From the NCBI GenBank assembly GCA_037043015.1, contig CM073324.1, forward strand, positions 18,256,597 through 18,320,596: a DNA stretch of 64,000 nucleotides, written 5' to 3'. Below, piece by piece: positions 45,704-64,000 of this stretch (within the stretch, counting starts at the first letter, position 1; the number at the start of each line of letters is the position of its first letter). A model generated the notes under the pieces. The model did no database searches. It had not been told where the DNA came from and was given only the letters and a program-made list of their open reading frames with translations. The stretch is from Bryum argenteum. Its lineage: Eukaryota; Streptophyta; Bryopsida; Bryales; Bryaceae. Both the position numbers and the translations under genes were made by a program.

Positions 45704-46597
45704 TTAGACAGCGGTAGCGGCCGGAGTGCCGTAGTTGGGGTCCTTCACATTCCTGCCGGGTGCGTTCGCGTAACCTTCACGAGTGACGTTTCCAGCGTGC
45801 AACGCCAACAAGTACAACAGTTGCAACAACGACAGAATGATCATGAACGCCTCCAAAGTTTTCTGCACAACACACAAAAGCATCGATCAGTCCACCGGAT
45901 ATTCCTTCTAGACCCAAGCTCTGAAAGCAGAACAGTGTAGGCTCAGACAGAGCATCGATCGAATATTCGTTGGAAACAAACGGAAAAATCATCATAAGCT
46001 CAGGAGCTACAACATGAGAAAATGTTGTACCAGTCTCTTGTTGCGGCCGTATCGGGTGTGAATCTGCTTGCAGGCAAGACCCATGGCCAACAGGGTAAGC
46101 AACCAGGCGATGGCGGCGGCCGCGGCAGCTCCAGCCAAAGACTCCGTTCGCCACACTCGCAGGTGGTGGGCTCCAGCCAAAGTGGACGCTATCCCAACCA
46201 TGCTAGCGACCAACACGATCAACAGAAAAGTCGGAGTCGCCACGTTCCCTGCAAAACCAAACCTCTCATCATGAGCACCACACCAAAACCACAACAGGCT
46301 CATCTAGAGTGACAGAACACAACCATTGGCACATGAAAAACCGCCAGCAATATTTTTAACAAGCAAAGCAGTAGGAGTGCGTTCCCCAAACGGACAAAAC
46401 TATCATCGAGGGGAGTCCATGATAAGCTTTCTAGTCTAGACATGTAAGACAGTAAACAGTCATTACGTACCGAAGGCGCCGTCATTATCGAAGCTCTTGT
46501 TGAGGAGCGAGCCGGCGATGGCAGCGGAGATGAGGTAGAGGCAGAAGTTGAGGGCGGCCAAGGGGGCCACCATGGCCTTGCTGACACCGAACGCCAT
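45704..46597 (-). CDS. AWPM-19: AWPM-19 family membrane protein, gene A, 167 aa, 3 exons
   Basis: Small plasma-membrane protein of the AWPM-19 family. The wheat founder is ABA-induced and a rice member (PM1) is reported to aid ABA uptake. Exons: 46597-46471, 46248-46031, 45862-45704; introns in phases 1 and 0. Four hydrophobic segments lie at about residues 9-31, 48-68, 80-103 and 118-138. Conserved stretches are GIASTLAGAHHLRVW, AWLLTLLAMGLACKQIH, and KTLEAFMIILSLLQLLYLL after the last splice. The C-terminal tail is hydrophilic. The first ATG of the open frame is used and matches gene B (MAFG). It is a paralogue of 52255-53053 with the same intron positions, facing away from it. Two ABRE cores lie upstream. 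Confidence 0.95.
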
Positions 46598-46715
46598 AGC
46601 TAGCGAGCTTGATTAAGCTTGAGGGCCTTGAGCTTGCAGGGGATGCTGAGCCTGGTAGTAATGTAAGCTACTGTGCTGCTGCAATAGACTGAGGAGGGAG
46701 GGTGGAGAAGGGCGG

Positions 46716-46721
46716 TATATC
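46716..46721 (-). promoter_or_regulatory. TATA-like box of AWPM-19 gene A
   Basis: GATATA on the minus strand, about 120 bases before the start codon and 42 bases from the nearer ABRE. Confidence 0.4.
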
Positions 46722-46762
46722 AAGGCGAGGACCGAGCAGGGGTCCCGCTTAGCGCGGGACTG

Positions 46763-46808
46763 ACGTGGCGTCAGCTCAGCTGCTCCGCCAGTTGGCTGCG
46801 CACGTGGC
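46763..46808. promoter_or_regulatory. Two ABRE cores upstream of AWPM-19 gene A
   Basis: ACGTGGC occurs at 46763-46769 and again, within CACGTGGC, at 46801-46808. ACGTGGC is the ABA-responsive element core bound by ABF/ABI5-type bZIP factors, which usually act through paired sites. Both are 165-210 bases upstream of the start codon in a GC-rich promoter. The first is embedded in the partial palindrome TGACGTGGCGTCA. ABA control is inferred. Confidence 0.6.
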
Positions 46809-48788
46809 GACAAGGAGCGCGGGAGCTCTATTGGCTGGGTCTCCCCCTGCTTTCGTGACTGCTTACCTGGCAATCCCTCGCTATGCGGCGTTTGCCTTTG
46901 TGAGGAGTGAACTAGAGCGCCACCTAGGCGGCTTCTTCCTTTTCTTCTTCATTTTCTCTCGAGATGCTTAAGGCACGCCAACTCTTTTTGAATCTTTATA
47001 ACTTTTTTAAATTTTTTATCCATGTATTACACTTCTTTATCCGTTATTGATGCAAATGCATAGTTTATTTTTAGTATGTAGATATGGATCTATGTGAGAA
47101 GTTTCTAAAGTGTATATTTGGAAGAAGTGTCTTAGTCTTTTGTTTTAAAATAAATTCTTCCGTACAACTATGGTAATTCTCAAGGCGTATTTTGAAATTC
47201 TCAAGGTAACTTCTTTTTCATTTTCTTTTTTTTTTGGATTGGCTAGTAGATGTGGTATGTAGATGTAATATGACAATAGCATGTACAAAGGTGGGGCATA
47301 GATTTGTGAAGATGTAATGGTGGAGTACACCCTTGCATGCGTTGAGGTGTCAAGTGCATAACCACTATATCATATTAAGAAATTGTCACTCTTAGGTCTC
47401 AGAAGATAGGAGATAGCCTACACCTTTTTGATGTGTGCTTCTTGATTCTTGTAGTGTGTCATAAAAGATTGCTGAAAACTTTAACCAAAAATAAAATAAA
47501 ATAATAAAATAAATCTACCACAGTCCCAACACTTATAATTGTGGGTTTGCTACTTCTAATTTTGTGAGCTATTGGTAAATTAAAATAAAGAGATATCCTA
47601 TCATATATCAACTCCAAAAACATTCGTTTTTGAATAACACAATGTATATACTTGGCCAAAGTCTAATTCCTTCAACGTAATTGATTTTAATTGCTTGCAT
47701 GTCCTCAAATATTTTTAACAATGTAAATTCCTCCTAATTAACTCCAATAAAAACAAAAAGTTTCAATCCTTCACTAAGAATCAAAACAAGTGAAACACAC
47801 TCTAAGTTATAACCCAATAACGTATTTGTTGATGTAGAATTACATTCAAAACGAAGCAAGTACGATGAGTATATAAATACGAATACAAAGATGAAGAGGT
47901 CGTGAAGCCCTCATGCACAAGTTGACGAACGGTAGACTATGTCTCGACGATAGCAAACAAAGTGCGCACACGTCAAGATCCGTTAACAAGTACATATCAA
48001 TCAAAAATCAAGACAATATTTCAACACTACGTACAAACTTCGTCATGATTTTACACAATAGATGATCCAAAATAAGCATAAGTCCAGATGTTAGTATGAT
48101 GATGTACGATTACAAAATTCTATCATTGGAAGGAAGTTAGGTGTTGTGAAGGGGACATTCCCTCTGGCAAAAGCAGCCATAGAAGCACAAGAGAAGGGGC
48201 TTTAGAATTTGACTTATTGATTTTTCGCCTTGGGAGTTGGTGGCTCACGAAAGGACAGGTGCATTTGCAGGTGCTGATGTATGTAAGTTACAAGGCTATG
48301 CATGCAATATCAGCTATGGCCCCACTAACTTAGACCATACTGTACCCTGAGCTTACAGGAATCTGAGGTTGGTCATGGATGAATGGCATCTCCAGCTATG
48401 CAGTCATTTCTTTATCATAAAAGAATAGGTAAATAATTTGGTGTTCTAGATAAAGAAATTGGTGTTTTAGATAAAGAATAGAGAAAGAATTTGATGTTCT
48501 AGATGCAGGTACTATGCTTTCGCAACAACCATTTGTCTCACTGACCATATATTGAACCTTTTGAGTACTGAAGAAAGTGAAAGTACTAATTTTAATAACA
48601 TTTGTTGATCATAAGGTTATTTTTTATTTTATTTTTCAAGAATAATGTGGTGTGTAGTATTGTTGTATACCGAGATTTGTGTGTAGACATTAGGTATAGT
48701 TTATTTGGTGGCTTTTTTTTTTTACACGTCAAATAAATACTCTATACACGCCGTTCTCAGTTAGGCTTGGAGTTTTTTTTAAAAAAAA
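46809..48788. other. Intergenic DNA, nothing recognised
   Basis: AT-rich. 48420-48505 holds short direct repeats around AAAGAATTTGGTGTTCTAGAT. No supported gene. Confidence 0.55.
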
Positions 48789-48795
48789 TAAATAA

Positions 48796-48834
<39 letters not shown>

Positions 48835-48836
48835 AT
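48789..48836. repeat. (AAAT)n microsatellite
   Basis: About twelve tetranucleotide units following an A run. Confidence 0.93.
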
Positions 48837-49409
48837 TTGTGTAATTAGTATTTGTATCACGTGAATTGATGTATGAAGAAGAACAAGGGAGGTTCAATAA
48901 TCAAGTCTATTTAGAGCTGGTCAATATTAGAGAATAAAATAAGTTAGAACCTTATAACAAATGCATCGATTCTTCTTGGTAGTGCGATTGGAAGTAATAC
49001 CAAACATGCTTTTATAAGCTTGGATATTAATAGGTCACTGAACCTTGCTTATGAGATAATGAACGCACTTATTATACATATATCTTGGGTGATAGAGCCA
49101 ATGAGCTTCATGTTGGTTGTTGAATAGGTTGATCATACACAAGATGGTAATAATTGAGATGAAATCATGCTTTTATACAAAACCATGCTAAACACAAGAT
49201 CAAGATTCATCCTTTATTAGAAATTTTTGTAATGCGTTTATGCATTCCTGTTAACTTTCTTCGATTTGAAATTTGAGAAGAAATGTAACAAAGTCTTTTA
49301 TCATGAGAAGGGATCAAATCCACTTTATATAAAAAGTTTGGACCAAGGTGACCTGCAATACTGTCAGAAACTATCATTATAGTATCGATTGACAACTCTT
49401 TATCTATAA
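48837..49409. other. Intergenic DNA, nothing recognised
   Basis: No frames or repeat partners noted. Confidence 0.5.
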
Positions 49410-49674
49410 GCGGGCCGAATGTCAAAAAGTGATATTTTGGATGGAAGGTAGCAACTTTGAAGAGCCATAACTTCTTCATCTGGAGACCACTTTGAATAAA
49501 ATGACTTGGGTTAGGTTCCAAATCAAGTCTAATTTTTGTAGTAAAAATTGTAGCCCCATACAACACTGATATGCATTTTTGTGAAAGCATCTCTTGTTCT
49601 TGGGTTTTCAAGCATGGGGCATGTTTTATCATAGCAAGCCAAATATGTGAAATACACTTTAGTTTTTCATTATT

Positions 49675-49713
<39 letters not shown>

Positions 49714-49905
49714 ATAAATATGTTTTCAAGATGAAATCCAACAACTTTGTAGTTGGAAGATTTTTTATTTGAATAATTTAGTTACTAGATTTGCAATGAT
49801 GCTTGTATACAGAATTTTTAAAAACAAACACATGGTTTTTGAGAAGTTCCTCGTTCATCCAATGTCTTCTTTAGGTACAAATGAGTGAAACCATTTAGGG
49901 GTTAA
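49410..49905. mobile_element. Shortened TTAA-family element with internal poly-T
   Basis: The left part (GGGCCGAATGTC, then GAAGAGCCATAACTTC, then CACTTTGAATAAAATGACTT) follows the left end of 31416. The right end CCATTTAGGGGTTAA is the inverted form of the inner element's left edge at 32307. The extreme left TTAACCCC is lost. A T run of about 36 bases lies at 49676-49711. The middle is deleted relative to 0.95-kb relatives. Confidence 0.72.
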
Positions 49906-50712
49906 CTTGTAAATTTTTGTGTTGCAAATCTAACTTATTATAAAAATTGGCTTCTTGTACTCTCAAGCCTTATAAAACTCAACCAGAGCAATATTTTATA
50001 GATCCAACCAAAGTATTGAGTATCAAATTTGATTTCCTAGTCATGTTTGTTTTTGCTCAAGACATGAATAGCTTAAAACAACATTCGATGACTGAAACTT
50101 TTGAAATTAAATATTAATAAAATTTGCACAAAGATTTTACAAAAATGTACTTGGAGGCTTTCTTGATTTTAAGAGTTGACAATATTGAGAATATTTGTTA
50201 CTCCCTTTGTTCCATTATAAATATTCAATAGGTTCTCCCAAATCTACCTTGAGAGGTAGATTTAAGAGGACATACTCTACATATATAATGAGATACACGG
50301 AGTAATAAATAAACAAATCAATACTAGTCTTATCATAGTAAAGTGGGAATAATGGCACAATTTTTAGTACCGAACTCTACAGAGATGTTACCCATGCAAG
50401 AAATATTTGCGCATGAGGAAAATCAGTAAAAACTCAGAGCAAGTGGAATCATAATTTTTGAAGTTTCTAGAGGGAGTTACGAATTTCTGAAGTTGAAAGT
50501 AGGTGTAACTACAATGGTGCCCTATGATATTTGCAGTAAGTATATAATAGTATTGTATGGAGGAACTATTATATACATCTAAGTGAAAACTACTATGACT
50601 CCAATGTGAGACCCGCTCCATTTTGGACTACTTACTATAGAATGTGCAATTCATTTCTAAAACTTTGATTAGTCCTTTCTATTTAGCTTCTTAAGACCTT
50701 TTTGGCCTCATG
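49906..50712. other. Intergenic DNA, nothing recognised
   Basis: No supported gene or repeat partner. Confidence 0.5.
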
Positions 50713-51082
50713 TTAACCCTTAAACGCCCATGGGGTCTGAAACGGGCAGCCCAAAATTGGATCACAGCATCTTTTGGACTTGGGCATCATAAATAGTGCA
50801 CTTTTTGAACTTGGGCATCATGAATAGACCAATCAATGATGAGCTTGCAACCTCTTACAAGGTTATGTACAACCCCAACCTACCTACCACAATCCTTTCA
50901 AAGCACAAAATCATTCATACAAATTGTGATTTGAATTGTGAAATTTCACTTTTTGAATGCATCAGAAGAAGGTGACCAGTTTGACATCAAAATATAAGTG
51001 AAATGTTGAGTACAGTGAGAGCTACAGGGAAGATTCTGTTGGAATCATGCCCCTCGGGCTTGCTTGGGCGTTTAAGGGTTAA
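50713..51082. mobile_element. TTAA-flanked MITE, 370 bp (CCCTTAAACG subfamily)
   Basis: Edges TTAACCCTTAAACGCCCA and TTGGGCGTTTAAGGGTTAA are inverted. Contains GGGTCTGAAACGGGCAGCC and a doubled ACTTGGGCATCAT phrase. CCCTCGGGCT near the right end is shared with 27257-27499. A truncated inverted copy lies at 41635-41768. Flanks beyond TTAA (CATG / ACAA) do not repeat. Confidence 0.87.
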
Positions 51083-52189
51083 ACAACAATATGCTCTCCT
51101 CTACATGGGAGCTCGCGAAGCGCAAGACCCAACAGAGAGCAGATGTTGCTGAATCACAAGCGCATCGGAACATGGAGTCGATTCCCGGCATGCCATGGCT
51201 GAAAAGGATTCCTCGATGGAAGAAACTACCAATGAAACCTCCATACAAAATTTCTGACGGAGGACATGACGTGCGGATAATCCTGCGGAATATGTCCAAG
51301 GTCTGTTTCTCGAGGAATTTCTTTGCTTTTCACCACTGTTCATGGCTATGGCTGGCTATGGCCATAGCCAGCTAGCCAGCCAGATCGAGGCTCATGCAAG
51401 GTACGTTCATAAACAGCTCGCGGCCGGGAGTACATATACAGGTGAGCTTGCATTTCCTAAGATAGTTTGATTCTTCCCCGTACTGCAATGATTATGTGAT
51501 TGATGCACGGCACTTACTTGCATTTTCCTATTTTTGACAATTTTAGGTGCCGTAAGTTACGGGACTCCTGTAGCTGTCAAGAATGCGTGTATGTCTCTTC
51601 ATGACCTGATTGCGATGTATAGCAGATTAGAAACTTTACAACGATAAAAATTCACGTTACTTTTCGTTTTTGCTTGGTGATGAGCTTCTTGAAACAAAAG
51701 ATTTGCGTGAACTAATCTTTATCTGGTTACTTTGGTTCCTCAGTCTCTGAAACAATTTTGGTTGTTGCGGTTCCACAGTGATAGGGGAATAGCAGATATT
51801 AATCGAGATAGCAAGACGAAAAGCTTCAAAATGATAAAAAACTTCACTTATATTTTTGTTGATATTTACTTCATGGATGATAGGTGTAGTAAATTGATGA
51901 TCGAGCTTCAAGAAAAGATGCGCAGGAGCATATCGTCATCAGGTTGAGCTCTGAAACTGTATTGGATGTTGCGGTTCCATAGTGTACGGGAGTTCTCACG
52001 AGCTCCTGTCAGTCACAAGAGGAATGCATTTGTGCAGTGGGAATCATAAATCATGAGGCGGAAGGCGTTTTTCGCAATTCGTGGATTTCTAATTTTACAT
52101 CTCCTGAACGTTTCACGAGGCGCCAGTCCTGCATGGCCACAGCTGGCTGCAGCGGTAGCCTTGGCTACAGGGTTAGTGATCTGTTCCGC
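51083..52189. other. Gene fragment and intergenic DNA upstream of AWPM-19 gene B
   Basis: 51091-51375 (plus) has an open frame (WELAKRKTQQRADVAESQA, then PGMPWLKRIPRWKKLPM) whose last third matches the minus strand at 41331-41443. It looks like a duplicated, decayed exon. A palindromic GGCTATGGCCATAGCC lies at 51351-51366. 51400-52189 shows nothing further. Confidence 0.4.
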
Positions 52190-52196
52190 ATAAATA
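52190..52196 (+). promoter_or_regulatory. TATA-like box of AWPM-19 gene B
   Basis: ATAAATA about 60 bases before the start codon. No ABRE core was found in the 250 bases upstream, unlike gene A. Confidence 0.45.
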
Positions 52197-52254
52197 GGCA
52201 GCAGTCTTCGTGAATCGTAGCAATTTTTGCATCGATTTTTGTAAGCAATCATCG

Positions 52255-53053
52255 ATGGCGTTCGGTATTGGCCGCGCTATGGCTGCACCTCTTGCAGTCA
52301 TTAACTTCGTTCTGTACTTTATATCCGCTTGTCTTGCCGGCTCTATCTTGAATCATAACCTCGATGGCGACGAAGGTTTCATTGGTGAGTACTGTAATCA
52401 ATGTACTTACAGATATTGCAACAGAAATCATTGTACATTCTTAACACTTATTTCTGTTTCGTACAGGCAACGGTATCACACCCACATTCGTGTTGCTGGC
52501 GTTGATCGCGAGCGTTGTCGGCATTGCATCGACCTTGACTGGTGCTCATCATCTCCGATTGTGGCGCTCAGAGACCCTCGCTGCCGCATCTGCGACTTCC
52601 TTGATCGCATGGCTGCTTACGCTGTTGGTCATGGGCGTTGCTTGCAAAGAGATTCACACCGGCGGTGGCAACCGCACCAAGAGGCTGGTATGCAGCAAGC
52701 TATCGAATAAGACATTCCTTGTTATTTTCATGAGTAGCAGCTCTACCGTTCGATGCTAATTTGTACAGTATTAATCCTGTCGCTTAACAGCACCAGCTAA
52801 CTCAAGACCATGACATGGTTCAATGTACAGCGTACACTGAGTTAGCGACAGTGCAGCTTTTGTACTTAATCTGTTGCATTCACCTGATATGTGGAGTCTG
52901 GACTTGTGATTGCAGAAAACTCTGGAGGCGTTCATGATCATCTTGGCTTTGTTTGAGCTGCTTTACCTGTTGGCTACACATGCTGGTGCCGTTTACAGCA
53001 ATCGAGCTGTGAAGAATCCTACTCACGGAACCGCGGCAGCTTCAGCAGTGTAG
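52255..53053 (+). CDS. AWPM-19: AWPM-19 family membrane protein, gene B, 162 aa, 3 exons
   Basis: Paralogue of gene A. Exons: 52255-52384, 52467-52687, 52916-53053; introns of 82 and 228 bases fall at the same places and phases (1 and 0). By eye about two thirds of residues agree with gene A. Conserved stretches are GIASTLTGAHHLRLW, AWLLTLLVMGVACKEIH and KTLEAFMIILALFELLYLL. Four hydrophobic segments are present. The C-terminal tail is seven residues shorter than in gene A and ends TAAASAV. The ATG is preceded by a short leader with a TATA-like box. The role is inferred from the family: a plasma-membrane protein linked to ABA and water stress. Confidence 0.95.
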
Positions 53054-54245
53054 AATAATAGAATTTCAACTTAGTGGTTTGTTTTGTTACGATTCTTTTT
53101 CCACTAATGTAATTTCTCATGATCTGGTGGATCATGCTTTGTTTACCAGCTTGCAAATGTCAACTGATCTATTGATGGGTGGTGTGACTTGTCGTTCTCT
53201 TTGATAAAGAAATTACATAGATTGATGTTGATTGCAGTCTTCTTGAAGTACCTGTTGCCTACTCATAATGTAACTGCAAACTGTTTGCTTGTAGAGATGT
53301 AAGTTGGTCTGTAGCGCAGGAAGTATTTCAAAAGCTTTCTGTGAGTAAGAGATGAGTTCCCTGGTTGTAATAGGTGCATTCAGAAAGTCTTATGTCTGGA
53401 AATATTTCATATTCAACTCAATATGGACTCATTCAAGAAAGTTTTGTGAACTACTTACCACATCTGCTAAAGATCAAAATAGGGGATTCGAGAATTTGAA
53501 CAATACGGAGTAATCTCCTTATGAATATTTCTATATTTAAATGCATATATTGTGCACAGAGGCACTGGGGAAATCCCTAATGTGTTATAATGTGTTACTT
53601 CTAGACAGCTTGAAGTTTGGAAGTACTTACCCTTTAAGTCAACATAAGTCATTTTGTGGTTGCTTTGCCTTCACTCAGGCACTCACTTACTCTATATTTA
53701 CCATAAGAAACTGATTTTACGCAGATAGAAGAGTTTCCACATGGCTTCCAAACAAGTCCGTTGATGTTTCAAAGACCGTGGATGTTTCAGAGATCCTCAT
53801 ACTTAAGGAGGAATCCACTCTCAAGGACTTAAATTGCAGCAAAGACAAGTTGAAAGTTGCCCTAACTACGGTATATTCAAAGCTTCCTAAAAAAACAATC
53901 AAATGTTGAAACTTCAAAAATTCACCAACAATTGTGATTTTTCTCTTACTTAGGTTTTGTTTTTCCTAACTCAATGTGTAAATTTCTAATTCGTTAATTT
54001 TTCATTTGGCCTTCGTACTTGGAACTCAAAGATCTCAAATTTCGTCCACACTAATTTCTCATATCCTAAGAAAGTGGATTACTGTATCCCTCGTTGAAAA
54101 TCTTGAAAATGTCTACTCTCAGATTATTTAGTTTTTATTTGCATACTGATTGTTGTATAAAGCCCATACAGATTATCATTTTCATACAGAAACAAAAAAC
54201 TCAGTAAGCACATACATCTCCGAGCATAGCCAACACGGGCGTGAC
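53054..54245. other. Intergenic DNA between AWPM-19 gene B and the ABCF gene
   Basis: The first 250 bases are probably the 3' UTR of gene B. The rest has no supported frame or repeat partner. Both flanking genes run on the plus strand. Confidence 0.5.
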
Positions 54246-54318
54246 GCCCGGGTATACATATCCGTGTAGCCCAGGGTATACATTCCGTGCAATCCCAGGG
54301 TATACACATCCGGGTACA
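54246..54318. repeat. Three direct repeats with GGGTATACA in the ABCF leader/promoter
   Basis: Units of about 24 bases: CCCGGGTATACATATCCG, CCCAGGGTATACATTCCG and CCCAGGGTATACACATCCG. Each contains the palindrome GTATAC. The array ends 89 bases before the ABCF start codon, so it is in the core promoter or 5' leader. Confidence 0.8.
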
Positions 54319-54406
54319 TACACGGTACATCAATCGGGGGGTTTTAGCCGAAAGAACGAGAGGCTTATCTCGATGTGAAGCTCGTTGGAGCTGCAGCAAG
54401 CAAGAG

Positions 54407-59760
<5,354 letters not shown>

Positions 59761-61223
59761 TCTTGCCAATATCGACCTTATGTAAAAGAGCCTAGCAGAG
59801 ATGGAGCTGCAGTTTGATTGTCTCATATTGAGATGGAGTAGCTCCACCTGCAATAGGTAAGCTGGATTCCAGCTACTAACGATTTGGAATGGAGAGCAAA
59901 GAAATCAATTCAGGGAGTGTGTAGAAAGCTGCTTGTATTTAATCATCTATTGCTACTTTCATATTCAGAGGGAAGATGTTGGGTAGCACGGAGTATTCTC
60001 CCTCGTCTAAAAACGTTCATTGTTGCAGTAGATTTGTACGTAATGCAACATGTTTTGTACTCCAATGCTCATCGTTTGCATATCCTGCCTTGGATCAAGA
60101 AGCATTTGTTTCCGAGGTAATCTTGTTGAAAATTGAAATCAATGCTCTGTGAAGAAAATGCTCAGGAGCCATGTCTCTAGGACCTTCATTTTATTTTATT
60201 TTATTTCGAAATTCCCTTCCCAATTAGGTCCAAAATAATGTTAAACTTCTGAAATATGCAAGAAAATCACAGACTTTGGAGAAAAACCATATTTTAAGAA
60301 GAAATAGTATGGATTCTTTTCCTTATGCTTGCAACCAAAAGAAAACAGATTAGCGGCAATCCATGCTTAATAATAATATAGGTGTAATATGATGTTTTTG
60401 GGTAAGTGCTTTATATCTCTATAGGGCGATGCTTTAAAGAGAGAATTGCAGATGTTGATTGTATATTATGACAAGTGTTTGTAAGTTTGTAGTTGTTGGT
60501 TTTGTTGATTGTTGATGACATTTCATTTAGTAGACGTGGCAATGGCAAATGGTGATGTGGAGAACTATAACACACTACATTCTCAACATGACAAAAAATC
60601 AAATGATATGAATGGAAGAACCCCCTTTTTTTTTAAATACCACAACAATTTTTGTTATACGAAGTAAAGGCTTAGAAGATGGAGAGTGCCACAGAAGCGA
60701 GGAATGACATTAGGGAAGAGCAAATCAGAGACATAGTATTTTAACTCCTTTGTCATCTTAAGAGCAAACTAGAGACATAGTATTTTAACTCCTTTGTCAC
60801 CTTAAAAACAACCATTCTCAATAATCCTCTATATAGAATAATCGACTAATTATTTGATTCTTTAAGTTTTGGATATGTATAATTTGGTGCTAGGAATTTG
60901 TTAAAAAATAAATAGAATAGCATACTTTCTTTCAAACACTATTTTATGTTGCGGACACAAAATTCTCGAAAAAACTCCTTTGATCACTTTGATGTGCAAA
61001 CCTTAGTTATTGTTTTATCATTATGGTTGCTATTTGCTTCTTAATTAATATGTAAAAGTTCTATAACCAAATTTTCTTGCTTAGACTAGAATTATAAAAG
61101 TGGCTAATTCAAATACAACACAAAAAATGCTTACCATCAGCTCCATTGTTGTATGAATCTTATAAAGTGCGCGTTGTTCATTGATTCATTCGTTTCCCAA
61201 ATAGTATATAAGTTATCTACATC
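59761..61223. other. ABCF 3' UTR and AT-rich intergenic DNA
   Basis: 59761 to about 60120 is unique sequence and probably transcribed 3' UTR. From about 60180 the sequence is AT-rich. A duplicated phrase ACATAGTATTTTAACTCCTT occurs at 60730 and 60775. No further gene was seen. Confidence 0.5.
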
Positions 61224-61456
61224 TTAAACTTGAAAAGTCCCTTGGGGATAGTATGTACGCTGTCGTATAATTATGATTTGCTACCAACAAGAAAATCTAA
61301 ACTGGAATCGTAATAGCTCACTAGTACCGCATTAATTCAAATGTCCACTTCTTCTTTGAACTCAAACCCATTAAAGGTGTGCATTCACTCCAAATACAAC
61401 CAAAACACACCGTATACTACTGGTCGCCACGGCACGCTCAGACCTTTAGGGGTTAA
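61224..61456 (-). mobile_element. TTAA-flanked MITE, 233 bp, inverted copy of 29660-29894
   Basis: Left edge TTAAACTTGAAAAGTCCC, right edge GACCTTTAGGGGTTAA. The body is the reverse complement of 29660-29894 across its length. Its right TTAA (61453-61456) is also the left TTAA of the next element. Confidence 0.87.
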
Positions 61457-62077
61457 CCCCTAAACTACCATGGTGTTTTGTGAGCTCCATACTCCAAAAC
61501 TGCAATTTCATACCACCTTGTAAACTTTGGAGTATGAGAATATTTTTTACACTTTTTTGAAACTTTCAATCGTACGATCTTGAAGAGAACTACCATTATT
61601 TGTAGTAACTGAAATTTCAACCGTTGGATCTTTACCATCTGTAAGACCATAACATTCGAAGTTGATGCAATCTTTTCTTCAGCTAACATAGTCCTCTTTG
61701 TGCAAAGGAAAACGTGATGCTTTATTACCTTGAACATCTAGCTTATATTTTTTTCCATGTATATAACTAAGTTGAGCATGCCCATGCAAAATGAGTGTCT
61801 AAAATGGGCATGCCCATGCAAAGATTGCAAAAAAATTAATAATAATAAAAAAGGTAAAAATAAAAAGTTTTTTTTCTGCCCGCCCCAAGACTGAAAACTA
61901 AAATTTGCGTTTACAAACTCCAAAGGTGGAGTTTGGCTTTGCAAATTTTCCCACAAACACCTTGTAGTATAGGGAACATTGGATAAAAATCTTAGGCAAA
62001 TTACTTTTAAAATCTTCATTTAGCCTGCCCCAAATCGCAAATCTCCCAATCGGAGGCCTTGTTAGTTTAGGGGTTAA
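61453..62077. mobile_element. TTAA-flanked element, 625 bp
   Basis: Edges TTAACCCCTAAACTA and TAGTTTAGGGGTTAA are perfect inverted repeats of 15 bases including TTAA. The interior is related to 30374-31134 (TACCACCTTGT, GAAATTTCAACCGTTGGATC). It abuts the preceding MITE, sharing one TTAA. No coding frame for a transposase. Confidence 0.87.

Positions 62078-64000
<1,923 letters not shown>

Noticed and set aside
54287..54406. In-frame extension upstream of the ABCF start codon
   Set aside because: It begins at GTG, contains no ATG, and would put the repeat array into the protein and disrupt the transit-peptide-like leader.
61453..61464. CCCTAAA at element ends as possible interstitial telomere repeat
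   Set aside because: Only one unit per terminus and never in tandem; it is part of the TTAA element termini.

Overview
This is a stretch of plant nuclear DNA. It holds five confidently modelled, intron-containing genes in about 64 kb, separated by AT-rich DNA full of short non-autonomous transposons, a SINE family, foldbacks and microsatellites. The gene families (auxin response factor, AWPM-19 membrane protein, class II small heat-shock protein, plastid-targeted ABCF) point to a land plant. The modest introns (about 80 to 1250 bases) and low gene density do not identify the lineage. No ribosomal RNA, tRNA, CRISPR array or intact autonomous transposon was seen.

Layout: 1-9.8 kb is a diverged tandem duplication of a roughly 5 kb unit, each copy carrying an exon-like remnant of an unrecognised multicopy gene. 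10.7-11.8 kb is a 19-bp minisatellite split by a SINE. 13.5-19.9 kb (minus) is a 15-exon class A ARF of 838 residues with a possible upstream ORF. 20-33.4 kb is gene-free and dense in TTAA-flanked elements ending CCC(C/T)TAAA, including one inserted inside a relative. 35.7-37.4 kb (minus) is a two-exon class II sHSP with a heat-shock element. 38-44.2 kb holds a hairpin, a CACTA-type MITE and decayed gene copies. 45.7-46.6 kb (minus) and 52.3-53.1 kb (plus) are two AWPM-19 paralogues in head-to-head orientation. 54.4-59.8 kb (plus) is a 16-exon gene for a 656-residue plastid-type EttA-like ABCF protein. 59.8-64 kb is repeats.

The genes do not form a single pathway. There is a loose stress and hormone theme: ARF for auxin-regulated transcription, AWPM-19 for ABA-linked membrane function (one copy with two ABRE cores upstream), sHSP for heat, and ABCF for organellar translation. 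The most unusual feature is the TTAA-targeting, piggyBac-like MITE population, with at least a dozen copies, nesting and a shared target site. Next are the sHSP intron, which carries repeated copies of its own donor border, and an exon-like ORF with a conserved splice donor found in at least three places. All intron-exon joins were made by eye from frame, splice sites and family similarity.
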